Assembly: GCA_945892765.1 (NCBI GenBank)
Contig: CAMDDQ010000001.1
Location: 1-40,485, forward strand
DNA length: 40,485 nucleotides
DNA from: Asaia bogorensis
Lineage (GTDB): Bacteria > Pseudomonadota > Alphaproteobacteria > CACIAM-22H2
Direction of reading: 5' to 3'
The translations under genes were made by a program, and so were the position numbers. How positions within the stretch are numbered: position 1 is the stretch's first letter; each line of letters starts with the position of its first letter. Shown here piece by piece: positions 16,084 to 25,342 of this stretch. A model generated the notes under the pieces. That model was not told where the DNA came from, did not search any database, and saw only the letters and a program-made list of their open reading frames with translations.

Positions 16084-17798
16084 CCGCGCTCGCCCTGATC
16101 CGCCACGCGCCGACGACCTGGAACGAAACCGGGCGCATTCAAGGCCGGGAGGACACACCCTTAAGTGTGGCCGGCCGGCAGGAAGCCGCGGCCCGCCGGC
16201 TGCCCGCCGATTTCACCGGCTTCGACATCTTCGCCAGCCCGCTGAACCGGGCCATGGATACGGCTCGGCTGATGGGCCTCGACCCGCGGCTGGAGCCCAG
16301 GTTGATGGAAATGGATTGGGGGCGGTGGTCGGGCCGCACGCTCGCCGAACTGCGCGCTGAAGGCGGCGCAGCAACCGAGGACAACGAGGGGCGCGGCTTG
16401 GATTTCACGCCGCCCGGAGGCGAAAGCCCGCGCGATGTGCAGCGCCGCCTGGTGACCTGGTTCGCCGAAATCGCGCGGACCGGGCGGCCCGCCGTCGCCA
16501 TCACCCATAAGGGTGTCATCCGGGCAGCGCTGGCTCTGGCGACCGGCTGGGACATGACGGGAAAGGCGCCGGCCAAGCTTGACTGGTCGGCGGCGCAACT
16601 TTTCGACCTCGACGACAACGGTAGGCCGAGAGTCGCACGCCTCAACCTGCCGCTCCGGCGCCAAACCGGCCGCGGTCGCGTGATGTTCTATGTCCAACAT
16701 CTGTTGGGCACCGGGCACCTGCGCCGCGCCGCGGTGATTTCCGGCGCCTTGGTCAAGGCGGGCTTCGACGTCGATTTGGTCTCCGGCGGTCTGCCCATTC
16801 CCGATGTCGACATCGGCGGCGCCAAATTGTGGCAATTGCCGCCGCTACGCAGCTATGACGACACCTTCAAGATCCTGATCGACGACAAGGGGGCGGTCGC
16901 CGACGATGCCTACAAGCAGCTTCGCCGCACCCAGCTGCTCGATATCTTCCACACGCGCCATCCCGATGTGTTGATGTTCGAGCTGTTCCCCTTCGGCCGC
17001 CGCACGCTGCAGTTCGAATTGTTGCCGCTGCTGGAGGACGCTCATACGCGCCGCCCGCGACCCTTGATCGTGTCATCGGTGCGCGATGTGTTGACCCGCG
17101 AAAAGAAGCCGGACCGCGTCACGGCCATGGCCGATGTCGCCCGCGCCCGTTTCGATCACGTGCTCGTGCATGGGGACCCTCGTTTGATCGGGTTCGAAGC
17201 GAGTTTCGCCGAAGCCCACCGCGTCGCCGACAAGCTGACCTATACCGGCTATGTCGTGGCGCCGCCGATGCCGGGGCCGCCAACAGGCGAGGTCGTGGTT
17301 TCCCATGGCGGCGGCGCCATGAGCGCACATTTGCTGGAAGCGGCGGCGGCGGCGCGGGGCCGCTCGCGCCTCCGCGGCACCTGGCGGCTGTTGCTCGGTC
17401 CCAATCTCGACCGGGAGAGCGTCGAGGGTCTGAATCGCATGGCCAGCGACGGCGTCGTCGTGGAGCAGTCGCGCGCCGATTTCCGGCGGCTGCTCGCCGG
17501 GTGCGATGTCTCGATTTCCCAGGGCGGCTATAATACGACCATGGATATGCTGGTGGCGAACACACGTTCGGTCATCGTGCCTTTCGAGGGCCGCGACGAA
17601 ACCGAGCAACTCGTGCGCACGGAAAAGCTCGCCGCCATGGGCCTCACGCTTCTGCTCCGCGAACGCGACTTAACGCCAGAGTCTTTGGCCCGCGCCGCTG
17701 ACGCCGCGGACGCCATGAAACGTCCGGACGCCACGCTCGACCTGGAAGGCGCGCCCGCGACCGCTCGTCGCCTCGGCGAATGGCTCGAACGGCGTTAG
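16080..17798 (+). CDS. Histidine phosphatase-glycosyltransferase fusion protein
   Basis: One uninterrupted frame of 572 codons encodes two enzymes. Residues 1 to about 190 are a histidine phosphatase (phosphoglycerate-mutase-like) domain with LIRHAPTTWNETGRIQGRED, ASPLNRAMDTARLMGL, MEMDWGRWSGRTLAELRAE and the second catalytic His in VAITHKGVIRAAL. From about residue 200 a COG4671/MurG-like glycosyltransferase follows: MFYVQHLLGTGHLRRAAVIS, PDVLMFELFPFGRRTLQFEL, VVVSHGGGAMSAHLLE and the donor site CDVSISQGGYNTTMDMLVAN. A GTG/ATG pair at 16680-16683 could give a free-standing transferase, but no ribosome-binding site precedes it and no stop divides the domains. Pairing suggests dephosphorylation of a sugar-phosphate coupled to transfer; this is inference. 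Confidence 0.85.
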   Translation: MTALALIRHAPTTWNETGRIQGREDTPLSVAGRQEAAARRLPADFTGFDIFASPLNRAMDTARLMGLDPRLEPRLMEMDWGRWSGRTLAELRAEGGAATEDNEGRGLDFTPPGGESPRDVQRRLVTWFAEIARTGRPAVAITHKGVIRAALALATGWDMTGKAPAKLDWSAAQLFDLDDNGRPRVARLNLPLRRQTGRGRVMFYVQHLLGTGHLRRAAVISGALVKAGFDVDLVSGGLPIPDVDIGGAKLWQLPPLRSYDDTFKILIDDKGAVADDAYKQLRRTQLLDIFHTRHPDVLMFELFPFGRRTLQFELLPLLEDAHTRRPRPLIVSSVRDVLTREKKPDRVTAMADVARARFDHVLVHGDPRLIGFEASFAEAHRVADKLTYTGYVVAPPMPGPPTGEVVVSHGGGAMSAHLLEAAAAARGRSRLRGTWRLLLGPNLDRESVEGLNRMASDGVVVEQSRADFRRLLAGCDVSISQGGYNTTMDMLVANTRSVIVPFEGRDETEQLVRTEKLAAMGLTLLLRERDLTPESLARAADAADAMKRPDATLDLEGAPATARRLGEWLERR

Positions 17799-17805
17799 CT
17801 CCTCG

Positions 17806-18585
17806 ATGAGTGACTGGGCCGCCCTGACCGACGAACTCGGCTTGTGGACCCGAAGCGGGCAGGTCCCGACTTTCTGGTGGCGCGATGACGATGCCGCGGC
17901 GCACACGCCGGCACTGGATCGGCTGTTGGACCTGCGCGCGCGCTTGAATCTGCCTCTGTCGCTGGCGACCGTCCCCGGCAAGACGGAGCCCGGCTTGGTC
18001 AAACGCCTGAGCCGCGAAGCCGGAGTCGCCGTCCTTCAACATGGCTGGATGCACACAAACCACGCCCCGGCCGGCGAGAACAAGGCCGAACTCGGCGCGC
18101 ACCGCACGCTGGCGGCCGTCCTTGCCGATGTTGCCCAAGGCCGGCGGCAGATGGATCGGCTGTTCGGCGAGGCCTGGCGCCCGATCCTGGTGCCACCCTA
18201 TAACCGTATCGCGCCGGCCGTGGTGCGAGCTTTGCCCGGGCTGGGTTTCCTCGGGCTGTCGACCGACCAGCCGCGCCCGGCGCGCGCGGTAATGCCGGGC
18301 ATGGTCCAGGTCAACACCCATGTCGACATCGTCGATTGGCGTGGCACGCGCGGCTTTGTCGGCGAGGCCGGCGCGATCGAACGCGCCGTCAGCCACCTTC
18401 GTGGCCGCCGCGCGGCCGGCGCCGACGCCGCCGAACCGACCGGCCTTTTGACCCACCATCTTGTCCATGACGAGGGCTGCTGGCGTTTCATCGCGGATTT
18501 CGCCGGCCGGACCACCGCCCATCCCGGTGCCCGCTGGCTGTCGGCGGAGGAAGCCTTCGCGCCCGCGCCCGTGGCAACCGGATGA
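17806..18585 (+). CDS. Polysaccharide-deacetylase-like (NodB-fold) protein
   Basis: A 259-residue protein of the carbohydrate-esterase-4-like fold, without signal peptide, so apparently cytoplasmic. The metal-site motifs are present in order: aspartates in VPTFWWRDDDAAAHT, the His pair in VAVLQHGWMHTNHAP, the proline loop PILVPPYNRIAPAVVR and a terminal GLLTHHLVHDEGCW. Such proteins remove N- or O-acetyl groups from sugars, and in this cluster the substrate would be a lipid- or nucleotide-linked sugar intermediate. It begins 7 bases after the fusion gene and its stop overlaps the next start (ATGA). Its last codons lie within a 29-bp direct repeat shared with the next gene. Confidence 0.82.
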   Translation: MSDWAALTDELGLWTRSGQVPTFWWRDDDAAAHTPALDRLLDLRARLNLPLSLATVPGKTEPGLVKRLSREAGVAVLQHGWMHTNHAPAGENKAELGAHRTLAAVLADVAQGRRQMDRLFGEAWRPILVPPYNRIAPAVVRALPGLGFLGLSTDQPRPARAVMPGMVQVNTHVDIVDWRGTRGFVGEAGAIERAVSHLRGRRAAGADAAEPTGLLTHHLVHDEGCWRFIADFAGRTTAHPGARWLSAEEAFAPAPVATG

Positions 18586-18642
18586 CCTCCGACGAGCCGC
18601 CGATGCCGCCGCCCCTTCGCGCCCGCGCCCGTGGCAACCGGA
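18554..18642 (+). repeat. 29-bp direct repeat, 60-base period, across a gene junction
   Basis: The 29 bases 18554-18582 (starting CCTTCGCGCCCGCGCCCGTG) recur exactly at 18614-18642. The first copy encodes the end of the deacetylase-like protein (AFAPAPVATG); the second is read in another frame as residues near the start of the following protein (PLRARARGNR). The arrangement looks like a local duplication that created or extended the N-terminus of the downstream gene. Confidence 0.9.
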
Positions 18643-19172
18643 CGCCCGCCGCAGTGACCCTCGGCAGCGGCCTCAGCGTCCACCGTTATCCGCGCCGAGC
18701 TTTGACCGGCGACTATGTTCGCGCCGGGGTTGGTGTCGTCCTGACCGGCGGGCCCCTGCTGTTCGCGCCGACCGCGCCGGTCGCATCGGCGGTGCTGGGC
18801 GTTCTCGTCCTGGTCTTCACCGGATTTGGCGCCATCACGGCTTTGCGGCAAGTCAGCAGCGTGCGCCTTTCCGATGAAGAAATCTCGCATTGGGGTTTGA
18901 ATCGCGTTAGGCTTGGCTGGCGAAATATAGAAAGCGTTAGGCTTCGATATTTCTCGACCAGGCACGACCACTCGGGGGGGTGGATGCAGTTGCGCTTGTC
19001 AGCCTGGGGTCGAAGTTTGACGCTCGAATCGAGCATCGACGGGTTCCTCGAAATCGCCACGCGAGCCGCGGCCGCGGCGGAAACCAACCGATTGCGGTTG
19101 AGCCGCGCGACGATTGGCAATTTCGCGGCGCTCGGCATCGTTTGCCGCGCCGGCGACACGCACGGGTATTGA
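18582..19172 (+). CDS. Small membrane protein with PH-like domain, unknown function
   Basis: A 196-residue protein with no clear family name. After a proline/arginine-rich N-terminus it has two hydrophobic segments, GDYVRAGVGVVLTGGPLLFA and SAVLGVLVLVFTGFGAITAL, then a soluble part: VSSVRLSDEEISHWGL, LGWRNIESVRLRYF and WMQLRLSAWGRSLTLESSID. This pattern, two membrane helices followed by a beta-rich domain, resembles bacterial PH-like (YdbS/DUF304-type) proteins. It overlaps the deacetylase-like gene by four bases and precedes the peptide transporter ATPase by 13 bases. The first 20 codons contain a repeat copied from the upstream gene, so the true start could lie further in. Its function cannot be deduced. 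Confidence 0.7.
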   Translation: MTSDEPPMPPPLRARARGNRTPAAVTLGSGLSVHRYPRRALTGDYVRAGVGVVLTGGPLLFAPTAPVASAVLGVLVLVFTGFGAITALRQVSSVRLSDEEISHWGLNRVRLGWRNIESVRLRYFSTRHDHSGGWMQLRLSAWGRSLTLESSIDGFLEIATRAAAAAETNRLRLSRATIGNFAALGIVCRAGDTHGY

Positions 19173-19185
19173 AAGAACACCCCGC

Positions 19186-21087
19186 ATGGATCTCCTGACC
19201 GTTAACGATCTCAAGATTGACTTTCAGGTCCATGACAGCGTCATTCGGGCCGTTGACGGCGTTTCCTTTCGCGTACGTCCGGGAACTACCGTGGCCCTGG
19301 TCGGCGAATCCGGTTCTGGAAAATCGGTCGTCTCGCAAGCCATCATGGGCATCCTGCCAGCCAATGGCCGCATAACGGGCGGCGAAATTCTGTTCCGGGA
19401 TCCCGATCGCGACCTGGGCGGTCGCCGCCGGCAGGAGATCTGCGACATCGCCACGCTCAGTCCCGATGGCCGCACTTTCCGCAATATCCGCGGCGGCCGT
19501 ATTTCGATCATTTTCCAGGAACCGATGACCTCGCTGTCGCCGCTGCACACCATCGGCGACCAAATCGGCGAAGCGCTTCACCTGCATCGCACCGTCGGCG
19601 CCGCCGAAGGCCGCGAAAAAGTCATGGAGATGCTGGGGTTGGTCGGCTTCGAGAATCCGACCAAGGCGCTGCGCACCTATCCATTCGAGCTGTCGGGCGG
19701 GCTGCGCCAACGTGCCATGATCGCGATGGCCTTGGTTTGCCGGCCGGCGTTGTTGATCGCCGACGAACCGACGACCGCCTTGGACGTCACCATTCAGGCG
19801 CAGATCCTGAAGCTGTTGAACGACCTGCAGGCGGAATTGCATATGGCCGTCTTGATTATCACCCACGATCTGGGGGTGGTGGCCAATGTCGCCGAGGAAG
19901 TCGTGGTGCTACATCGCGGCAAGGTCATGGAGCGCGGCACCGTCGAGGACATCTTCCGCGCTGCCGCCCATCCCTATCTGAAGGCGCTGTTGCGCGCGGT
20001 GCCTCGGTTCAACATGAAGGCGGGCGAACGTCTGGTGCCGCTGCGGAAGATCACCCACGAGGCAAGCCCGCTCTTGAAGGCAAAGGAACCATGGCCGAAG
20101 GGCGCCGATGACGCCGGCCCTCTGCTCGAGGTGCGGGGGCTGACCAAACGCTTCCGCCTACGCAAATCCGCGTTCAAGTTGGCGCCCAGTGTCGATGTGG
20201 CGGCGGTTGGCGATGTGAGCTTCGACATCGCCCGTGGCGAATGTTTCGGGCTGGTCGGCGAAAGCGGCTGCGGCAAGACGACGTTGTCGAAGATGATCAT
20301 GCGGGCGTTGACGCCGGATGCCGGGACCATTCGCTTTAACGATCGCGGCCGCATGGTCGATGTGCTGGCCTTGGCGGGAAAGGACCTTTTAGGGTTTCGG
20401 CCCCGCGTTCAATTCATCTTCCAGGATCCGTTCGGATCGCTCAACCCGCGGATGACGGTTTTCGACATCATCACCGAACCGCTGGCGATTCACGGCATCG
20501 GGGATGCGACTTCGCGGGCCGAGATGGCGCGCGAATTGATGCGCCTCGTCGGCCTCGATGCGCGCCACCTCAACCGTTATCCGCACAGCTTTTCCGGCGG
20601 CCAGCGCCAGCGTATTGGCATCGCGCGCGCGCTCGCGCTCAAACCCGACCTTTTGATTTGCGACGAGCCGGTCTCCGCCCTCGACGTGTCGATCCAGGCC
20701 CAAATCCTCAACCTGCTGAAAGACCTACAGAGCGAGCTGGGACTGACCTATCTGTTCGTTTCGCACAATCTTGCGGTGGTCGATTACATCGCGCACCGGA
20801 TCGCGGTGATGTGCAGCGGCCGAATCGTGGAGATCGCGCCGCGCGATGCCCTGTTTCGCAGTCCGGTTCACCCCTATACGAAGGCGTTGTTGTCGGCGGT
20901 CCCCAAGCCCGACCTAGATGACCGTTTGGACTTGGGAGCCCTGATGGAAGGCCGCGCGTCGAAACCCGAGGCGTGGCCGTGGCCGTTCACCGCGAATGGC
21001 AAAATCGAACCGGGTTTGATCGAGGTCGACACCGGCCATTACGTACGCGCGGACACAGATTGGGACCGAAAGGAACTCGTCGCATGA
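19186..21087 (+). CDS. Peptide ABC transporter ATPase, two fused domains (YejF/DppDF-like)
   Basis: A 633-residue cytoplasmic ATPase with two complete nucleotide-binding domains, as in YejF. Domain 1: Walker [13 protein letters not shown], signature [16 protein letters not shown], Walker [14 protein letters not shown] and [13 protein letters not shown]. Domain 2 (from about residue 315): [56 protein letters not shown] and [11 protein letters not shown]. Each has the oligopeptide-type C-terminal extension ending in [13 protein letters not shown] or [16 protein letters not shown] 19186 is preferred because homology begins at [13 protein letters not shown]. The stop overlaps the start of the binding-protein gene (ATGA). 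It powers import by the permeases encoded at 23115-25282. Confidence 0.93.
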   Translation: MDLLTVNDLKIDFQVHDSVIRAVDGVSFRVRPGTTVALVGESGSGKSVVSQAIMGILPANGRITGGEILFRDPDRDLGGRRRQEICDIATLSPDGRTFRNIRGGRISIIFQEPMTSLSPLHTIGDQIGEALHLHRTVGAAEGREKVMEMLGLVGFENPTKALRTYPFELSGGLRQRAMIAMALVCRPALLIADEPTTALDVTIQAQILKLLNDLQAELHMAVLIITHDLGVVANVAEEVVVLHRGKVMERGTVEDIFRAAAHPYLKALLRAVPRFNMKAGERLVPLRKITHEASPLLKAKEPWPKGADDAGPLLEVRGLTKRFRLRKSAFKLAPSVDVAAVGDVSFDIARGECFGLVGESGCGKTTLSKMIMRALTPDAGTIRFNDRGRMVDVLALAGKDLLGFRPRVQFIFQDPFGSLNPRMTVFDIITEPLAIHGIGDATSRAEMARELMRLVGLDARHLNRYPHSFSGGQRQRIGIARALALKPDLLICDEPVSALDVSIQAQILNLLKDLQSELGLTYLFVSHNLAVVDYIAHRIAVMCSGRIVEIAPRDALFRSPVHPYTKALLSAVPKPDLDDRLDLGALMEGRASKPEAWPWPFTANGKIEPGLIEVDTGHYVRADTDWDRKELVA

Positions 21088-23018
21088 CCAGCCCGCATGC
21101 ATCGCGCAGCCTCGCTGCGATTCTTTTCTTCGCCGGCGCCCTCACCCTGGGCGCGCCCGCGCGAGCCGTCGAGCTGATCGAGACACCCGGCCTGTATGAC
21201 ATGGTCGCTGCCGGCAAGTTGCCGGGGGTGGCCAAACGTGCGCCGGCGGCGCCGGGGATCGTCGATGTCGTGGGGACGCCTCGTTCCGGCGGAGAATTAC
21301 GCGTGCTGATGGGCCGGGCCCAGGATGTGCGCATGATGGTCGTGTATGGCTACTCGCGTTTGGTTGGCTACACGCCCGATTTCAAGATTTTGCCCGACAT
21401 CGCCGAACGTCTGGACATCGAAGACACCCGCGTCTTTACGTTCAAACTGCGCGCCGGCCATCGCTGGTCGGACGGCCGTCCCTTCACGGGAGAGGATTTT
21501 CGCTATTTCTGGGAAGACGTCGCGCTCAACAAAAACCTCTCGCCCGCCGGACCGCCGAGCCAAATGATGGTCCGCGGCAAGGCGCCGAAATTCGCCTTGA
21601 TCGACGAAACGACGGTGCGTTTTTCTTGGGATGAACCTAACCCGGAATTCGTCGCGGCGCTGGCCGGCGCCGCCCCGCTTTATATTTATCGCCCGGCCCA
21701 CTACCTGAAGCAGTTTCACGAGAAATACGCGGACAAGGACAAGCTGGCCGAGGTCGTGAAAGCGCGCGGCGTACGCAATTGGGCCGCCCTTCACAACCGT
21801 GTCGACAACCAATACCGCAACGACAACCCAGACCTGCCAACGCTCGATCCGTGGGTGCTGTCGACCCGGCCGCCGGCCGACCGTTTCGTCTTCGAGCGCA
21901 ATCCCTATTATCACCGCGTCGACAGCGCGGGCCGGCAGCTACCTTATCTCGACCGCGTGGTCATGAACATCGCCGACCCGAAGCTGGTCCCGGCCAAGAC
22001 CGGGGCCGGCGAAGCCGATTTGCAGGCCCGTTATGTCAGCTTCAACAACTACACCTTCCTTAAACAGGCGGCGAACCGCAACAATTACCAAGTCCATTTG
22101 TGGCGAACGGCGCGGGGTGCCCATCTAGCACTTTACCCCAATCTCAATGTCAACGACCCGGTATGGCGCAAGCTGATTCGCGATGAACGCTTCCGCCGCG
22201 CCCTGTCGCTGTCCATCGACCGCCACGAAATCAACCAAGTCATCTATTTCGGGCTTGCCCTCGAAGGCGGCAATACCGTGCTGCCGGACAGCCCGCTCTC
22301 CAAGCCGAATTACCGCACGTCTTGGGCGACGCTGGACATCAAGCGGGCCAACGCGCTGCTCGATGAAATTGGCCTGACCAAGCGCAACGACAAGGGTGTC
22401 CGGCTGCTTCCCGACGGGCGACCGCTCGAAATCATCGTGGAGACATCGGGCGAGGAGGTCGAGCAGACCGACGTGCTCGAACTCATCCACGATTCCTGGA
22501 TGAAGGCGGGCGTGAAGTTGTACGCTAAGCCGTCGCAGCGCGAGGTTCTCCGCAACCGTGTTTTCGCGGGCAAGACCGTGATGTCGATCTGGTACGGTTT
22601 CGAAAACGGCGTGCCCACCGCCGATATGAGCCCGATGGCGCTGGCGCCGACAGCCCAGGACAGCCTGCAATGGCCGAAATGGGGGCAGCATTACGATTCC
22701 GCCGGCAAGGGCGGCGAACCCGTCGATATGCCCTTGGCCAAGGAGCTGCTCACGCTCGTCGACGAGTGGCGCAAGGCGACGAGCGCCGAGGGCCGGGAAA
22801 GAATCTGGCATCGGATGTTGTCCATCCACGCCGACCAAGTGTACTCGATCGGGCTGGTGGGCGGCGTGCTGCAGCCGGTGATCGTCAACAACCGCCTGCG
22901 CGGCGTTCCGGAAAAGGGCATCTTCAACTTCGAGCCCGGCGCCTTCTTCGGCATCTACCACCCCGACACCTTCTGGTGGGCGGCTCCGAACGAGACCGCA
23001 GAGGCCGTGAAGAAGTGA
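21084..23018 (+). CDS. Peptide-type extracellular solute-binding protein (family 5), first copy
   Basis: Periplasmic substrate receptor of the ABC importer, 644 residues from the ATG at 21084. A signal peptide, LAAILFFAGALTLGAPARAV, leads the protein. SBP_bac_5 marks include GGELRVLMG, LPDIAERLDIED, FTFKLRAGHRWSDGRPFTGE, FVFERNPYYHRVDSAGRQLP, and the hinge segment FRRALSLSIDRHEINQVIYF. The size and its position beside a fused ATPase resemble the long YejA-type receptors. The ligand is unknown; oligopeptides are the usual guess. A 96-base gap separates it from the permease genes. Confidence 0.9.
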   Translation: MTSPHASRSLAAILFFAGALTLGAPARAVELIETPGLYDMVAAGKLPGVAKRAPAAPGIVDVVGTPRSGGELRVLMGRAQDVRMMVVYGYSRLVGYTPDFKILPDIAERLDIEDTRVFTFKLRAGHRWSDGRPFTGEDFRYFWEDVALNKNLSPAGPPSQMMVRGKAPKFALIDETTVRFSWDEPNPEFVAALAGAAPLYIYRPAHYLKQFHEKYADKDKLAEVVKARGVRNWAALHNRVDNQYRNDNPDLPTLDPWVLSTRPPADRFVFERNPYYHRVDSAGRQLPYLDRVVMNIADPKLVPAKTGAGEADLQARYVSFNNYTFLKQAANRNNYQVHLWRTARGAHLALYPNLNVNDPVWRKLIRDERFRRALSLSIDRHEINQVIYFGLALEGGNTVLPDSPLSKPNYRTSWATLDIKRANALLDEIGLTKRNDKGVRLLPDGRPLEIIVETSGEEVEQTDVLELIHDSWMKAGVKLYAKPSQREVLRNRVFAGKTVMSIWYGFENGVPTADMSPMALAPTAQDSLQWPKWGQHYDSAGKGGEPVDMPLAKELLTLVDEWRKATSAEGRERIWHRMLSIHADQVYSIGLVGGVLQPVIVNNRLRGVPEKGIFNFEPGAFFGIYHPDTFWWAAPNETAEAVKK

Positions 23019-23114
23019 CCGGCGCAATCTCGTCCGTGCGATGCACCCCGGGAGTCCGATGACGTCCGCCCCGGCATTTCGCCTTTCCTGAAACCAAACA
23101 GAGCGTCGCGTCCA

Positions 23115-24113
23115 GTGCTGGTCTATTCCATCCACCGCCTGCTGATCATGATTCCGACGTTGCTCGCGATCAGCATCATCGTCTTCATCATCATCCAACT
23201 GCCGCCGGGTGATTACCTCACCACTTATATCGCCGAGTTGCAGTCACAGGGCGAGGCGGTCAACGCCGATAAAATCGCCTTCCTGCGCGAGCAATACGGA
23301 CTCGACCGGCCGCTGATCGAACAATACTTCCGCTGGGTATTCGGCCTCCTGCAGGGAGATCTCGGTTTTTCCTTCGAGTTCAACCTGCCAGTGAACCAGG
23401 TGATTGGCGACCGTATGCTGCTTACCTTCCTGGTGTCCTTCGCGACGGTGCTGTTCACCTATGTCGTCGCCTTTCCCATCGGCGCCTATTCGGCGACGCA
23501 TCAATATAGCTGGGGCGATTACGGCCTGACCCTCCTGGGCTTCCTTGGGCTGGCCACCCCAAGCTTCCTGCTGGCGCTGGTCCTTCTGTATTTCGCCAAC
23601 GTCATGTTCGGCACCTCGATTGGCGGATTGATGGACCCCGAATTTATCGGTCAGCCCTGGGGGTGGGAGAAACTTCTGTCGGTGCTGGAGCATCTCTGGG
23701 TGCCGGTCATCGTCATCGGCACCTCGGGGACGGCGGGCATGGTCCGCAGGCTACGCGCCAATCTCCTGGACGAACTTCAGAAGCAATATGTGTTGACCGG
23801 ACGGGCCAAGGGCCTACCGCCGGGGCGCCTTTTGCTCAAATATCCGCTGCGCATGGCACTCAATCCCTTTATCGCCGATATCGGGACGTTGCTCCCGGCG
23901 ATGTTGTCGGGCGCCGCGATCGTGTCGGTTGTTCTGTCGCTGCCGACCAACGGCCCCATGCTGTTGTCGGCTTTGCGCAGCCAGGACATGTATCTGGCCG
24001 GTTCCTTTCTGATGATCGAGGCGTGCCTGATCGTTGTCGGCGTGTTCGTGTCGGACATGGCGCTGGCCGTGCTCGATCCGCGCATCCGCTTCCGCGGCGG
24101 ACAGGCCCGATGA
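23115..24113 (+). CDS. Peptide ABC transporter permease (DppB/YejB-like)
   Basis: Inner-membrane permease of 332 residues. It starts with the usual N-terminal helix YSIHRLLIMIPTLLAISIIV and the signature LPPGDYLTTYIAEL, followed by LREQYGLDRPLIEQYFRWV, which is typical of the DppB branch. The cytoplasmic coupling loop reads LLDELQKQYVLTGRAKGLPP, then GRLLLKYPLRMALNPFIADI. Six hydrophobic helices can be traced. The start is GTG at 23115; its ribosome-binding site is poor. The stop overlaps the next permease start (ATGA), so the pair forms a co-translated heterodimer. Confidence 0.92.
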   Translation: MLVYSIHRLLIMIPTLLAISIIVFIIIQLPPGDYLTTYIAELQSQGEAVNADKIAFLREQYGLDRPLIEQYFRWVFGLLQGDLGFSFEFNLPVNQVIGDRMLLTFLVSFATVLFTYVVAFPIGAYSATHQYSWGDYGLTLLGFLGLATPSFLLALVLLYFANVMFGTSIGGLMDPEFIGQPWGWEKLLSVLEHLWVPVIVIGTSGTAGMVRRLRANLLDELQKQYVLTGRAKGLPPGRLLLKYPLRMALNPFIADIGTLLPAMLSGAAIVSVVLSLPTNGPMLLSALRSQDMYLAGSFLMIEACLIVVGVFVSDMALAVLDPRIRFRGGQAR

Positions 24114-25282
24114 ACCGGCCGAAGCCAACCGCGCCGGGGCTTGCCCATTTCGTTTCGCCCGCGCCTTTCGATGCCGGCGCGAGCGAGGCGATGTCGGCCG
24201 AACTCGAACATTATTACCTGGCGTCGCAGTGGCGCATGATGTGGTGGAAGTTCCGCCGGCATCGGCTGGCGGTGATCTCGGGCGCCATCCTTGCCCTGCT
24301 TTATGCCTCGATCCTCATCAGCGAATTCCTTGCGCCCTACGAGTTGCACACGCGCAATACCGATTTCATCTATGCGCCGCCACAATCGATCCATTTTTTT
24401 CACGAGGGGCGATTCGTCGGGCCCTTCGTCTATGGGTATAACTACAACCTCAACCTTGAAAACCTCCGCCGCGAATACACCGAGGATACAACGCGGGTTC
24501 AGCCGATCCGCTTTTTCTGCACCGGCGATGCCTACGAATTCTGGGGTCTGATCCCGGGTAACATTCACCTGATGTGCCCGGCGCCGGGCGGGACGCTCTT
24601 CCTTCTCGGGACCGATCGCCTGGGGCGCGATCTCATGTCGCGCATGTCCTATGGCGCGCGCATTTCGCTGACCATCGGAATCGTGGGCATCACGATCAGC
24701 TTTTTCTTGGGCATCGTCCTGGGCGGGCTCGCCGGTTACTACGGCGGCTGGGTGGATCATGTTGTGCAGCGGACGATCGAAATCATCCGATCATTCCCGG
24801 AATTGCCGCTGTGGATGGCGCTGTCAGCCGCGCTTCCCGTGAGCTGGAGCCCGATTCTGATCTATTTCGGCATCACGCTGATCCTGGGGCTGATCGACTG
24901 GACCGGGCTGGCGCGGGCCGTGCGCTCGAAATTGCTGGCCCTGCGCGAGGAAGATTTCGCCACGGCCGCGGTTCTGATGGGGGCGTCGCCGCGGCGTGTC
25001 ATCGGCCGGCATCTCTTGCCCAGCTTCATGAGCCATCTGATCGCTTCAGCCACGCTGTCTATTCCCGCGATGATCCTGGGCGAAACGGCGCTGTCCTTTC
25101 TCGGCCTCGGCCTGCGGCCGCCGGTGACGAGTTGGGGTGTCCTGCTGACCGAGGCGCAAAACATCAACGTCGTAGCGCTTTATCCTTGGTTGCTTTTGCC
25201 TTGCGCGCCGGTGATTGTCGCCGTTCTTGCGTTCAACTTTTTTGGAGATGGCTTGCGCGACGCCGCCGATCCGTACAAATAG
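24110..25282 (+). CDS. Peptide ABC transporter permease (DppC/YejE-like) with large external loop
   Basis: Partner permease of 390 residues from the ATG at 24110. The N-terminus is cytoplasmic with WKFRRHRLAVISGAILALLY, the DppC-type opening. Between the first helix and the conserved LGTDRLGRDLMSRMSYGARI there is an unusually long periplasmic segment of about 110 residues (FIYAPPQSIHFF to PAPGGTLFLL), where most DppC proteins have only about 40. The coupling loop is ARAVRSKLLALREEDFATAA, then RRVIGRHLLPSFMSHLIASA. The C-terminus ends FNFFGDGLRDAADPYK, as expected. A frame open further upstream inside the previous gene is not used. Confidence 0.92.
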   Translation: MNRPKPTAPGLAHFVSPAPFDAGASEAMSAELEHYYLASQWRMMWWKFRRHRLAVISGAILALLYASILISEFLAPYELHTRNTDFIYAPPQSIHFFHEGRFVGPFVYGYNYNLNLENLRREYTEDTTRVQPIRFFCTGDAYEFWGLIPGNIHLMCPAPGGTLFLLGTDRLGRDLMSRMSYGARISLTIGIVGITISFFLGIVLGGLAGYYGGWVDHVVQRTIEIIRSFPELPLWMALSAALPVSWSPILIYFGITLILGLIDWTGLARAVRSKLLALREEDFATAAVLMGASPRRVIGRHLLPSFMSHLIASATLSIPAMILGETALSFLGLGLRPPVTSWGVLLTEAQNINVVALYPWLLLPCAPVIVAVLAFNFFGDGLRDAADPYK

Positions 25283-25298
25283 AACCCATGCGAGCGCC

Positions 25299-25325
25299 GT
25301 CGCTTACGGGAAGCGACAGATTTTT
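25299..25325 (+). terminator. Likely intrinsic terminator or attenuator inside the importer operon
   Basis: GTCGCTT (25299-25305) and AAGCGAC (25311-25317) form a 7-bp stem with a 5-base loop, followed by AGA and five T (25321-25325). The short stem suggests partial termination. It lies 16 bases after the permease gene and 17 bases before the second binding-protein gene, so it could lower expression of the last two genes relative to the importer. Confidence 0.55.
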
Positions 25326-25342
25326 CGGGGGGCAAACCGGAC

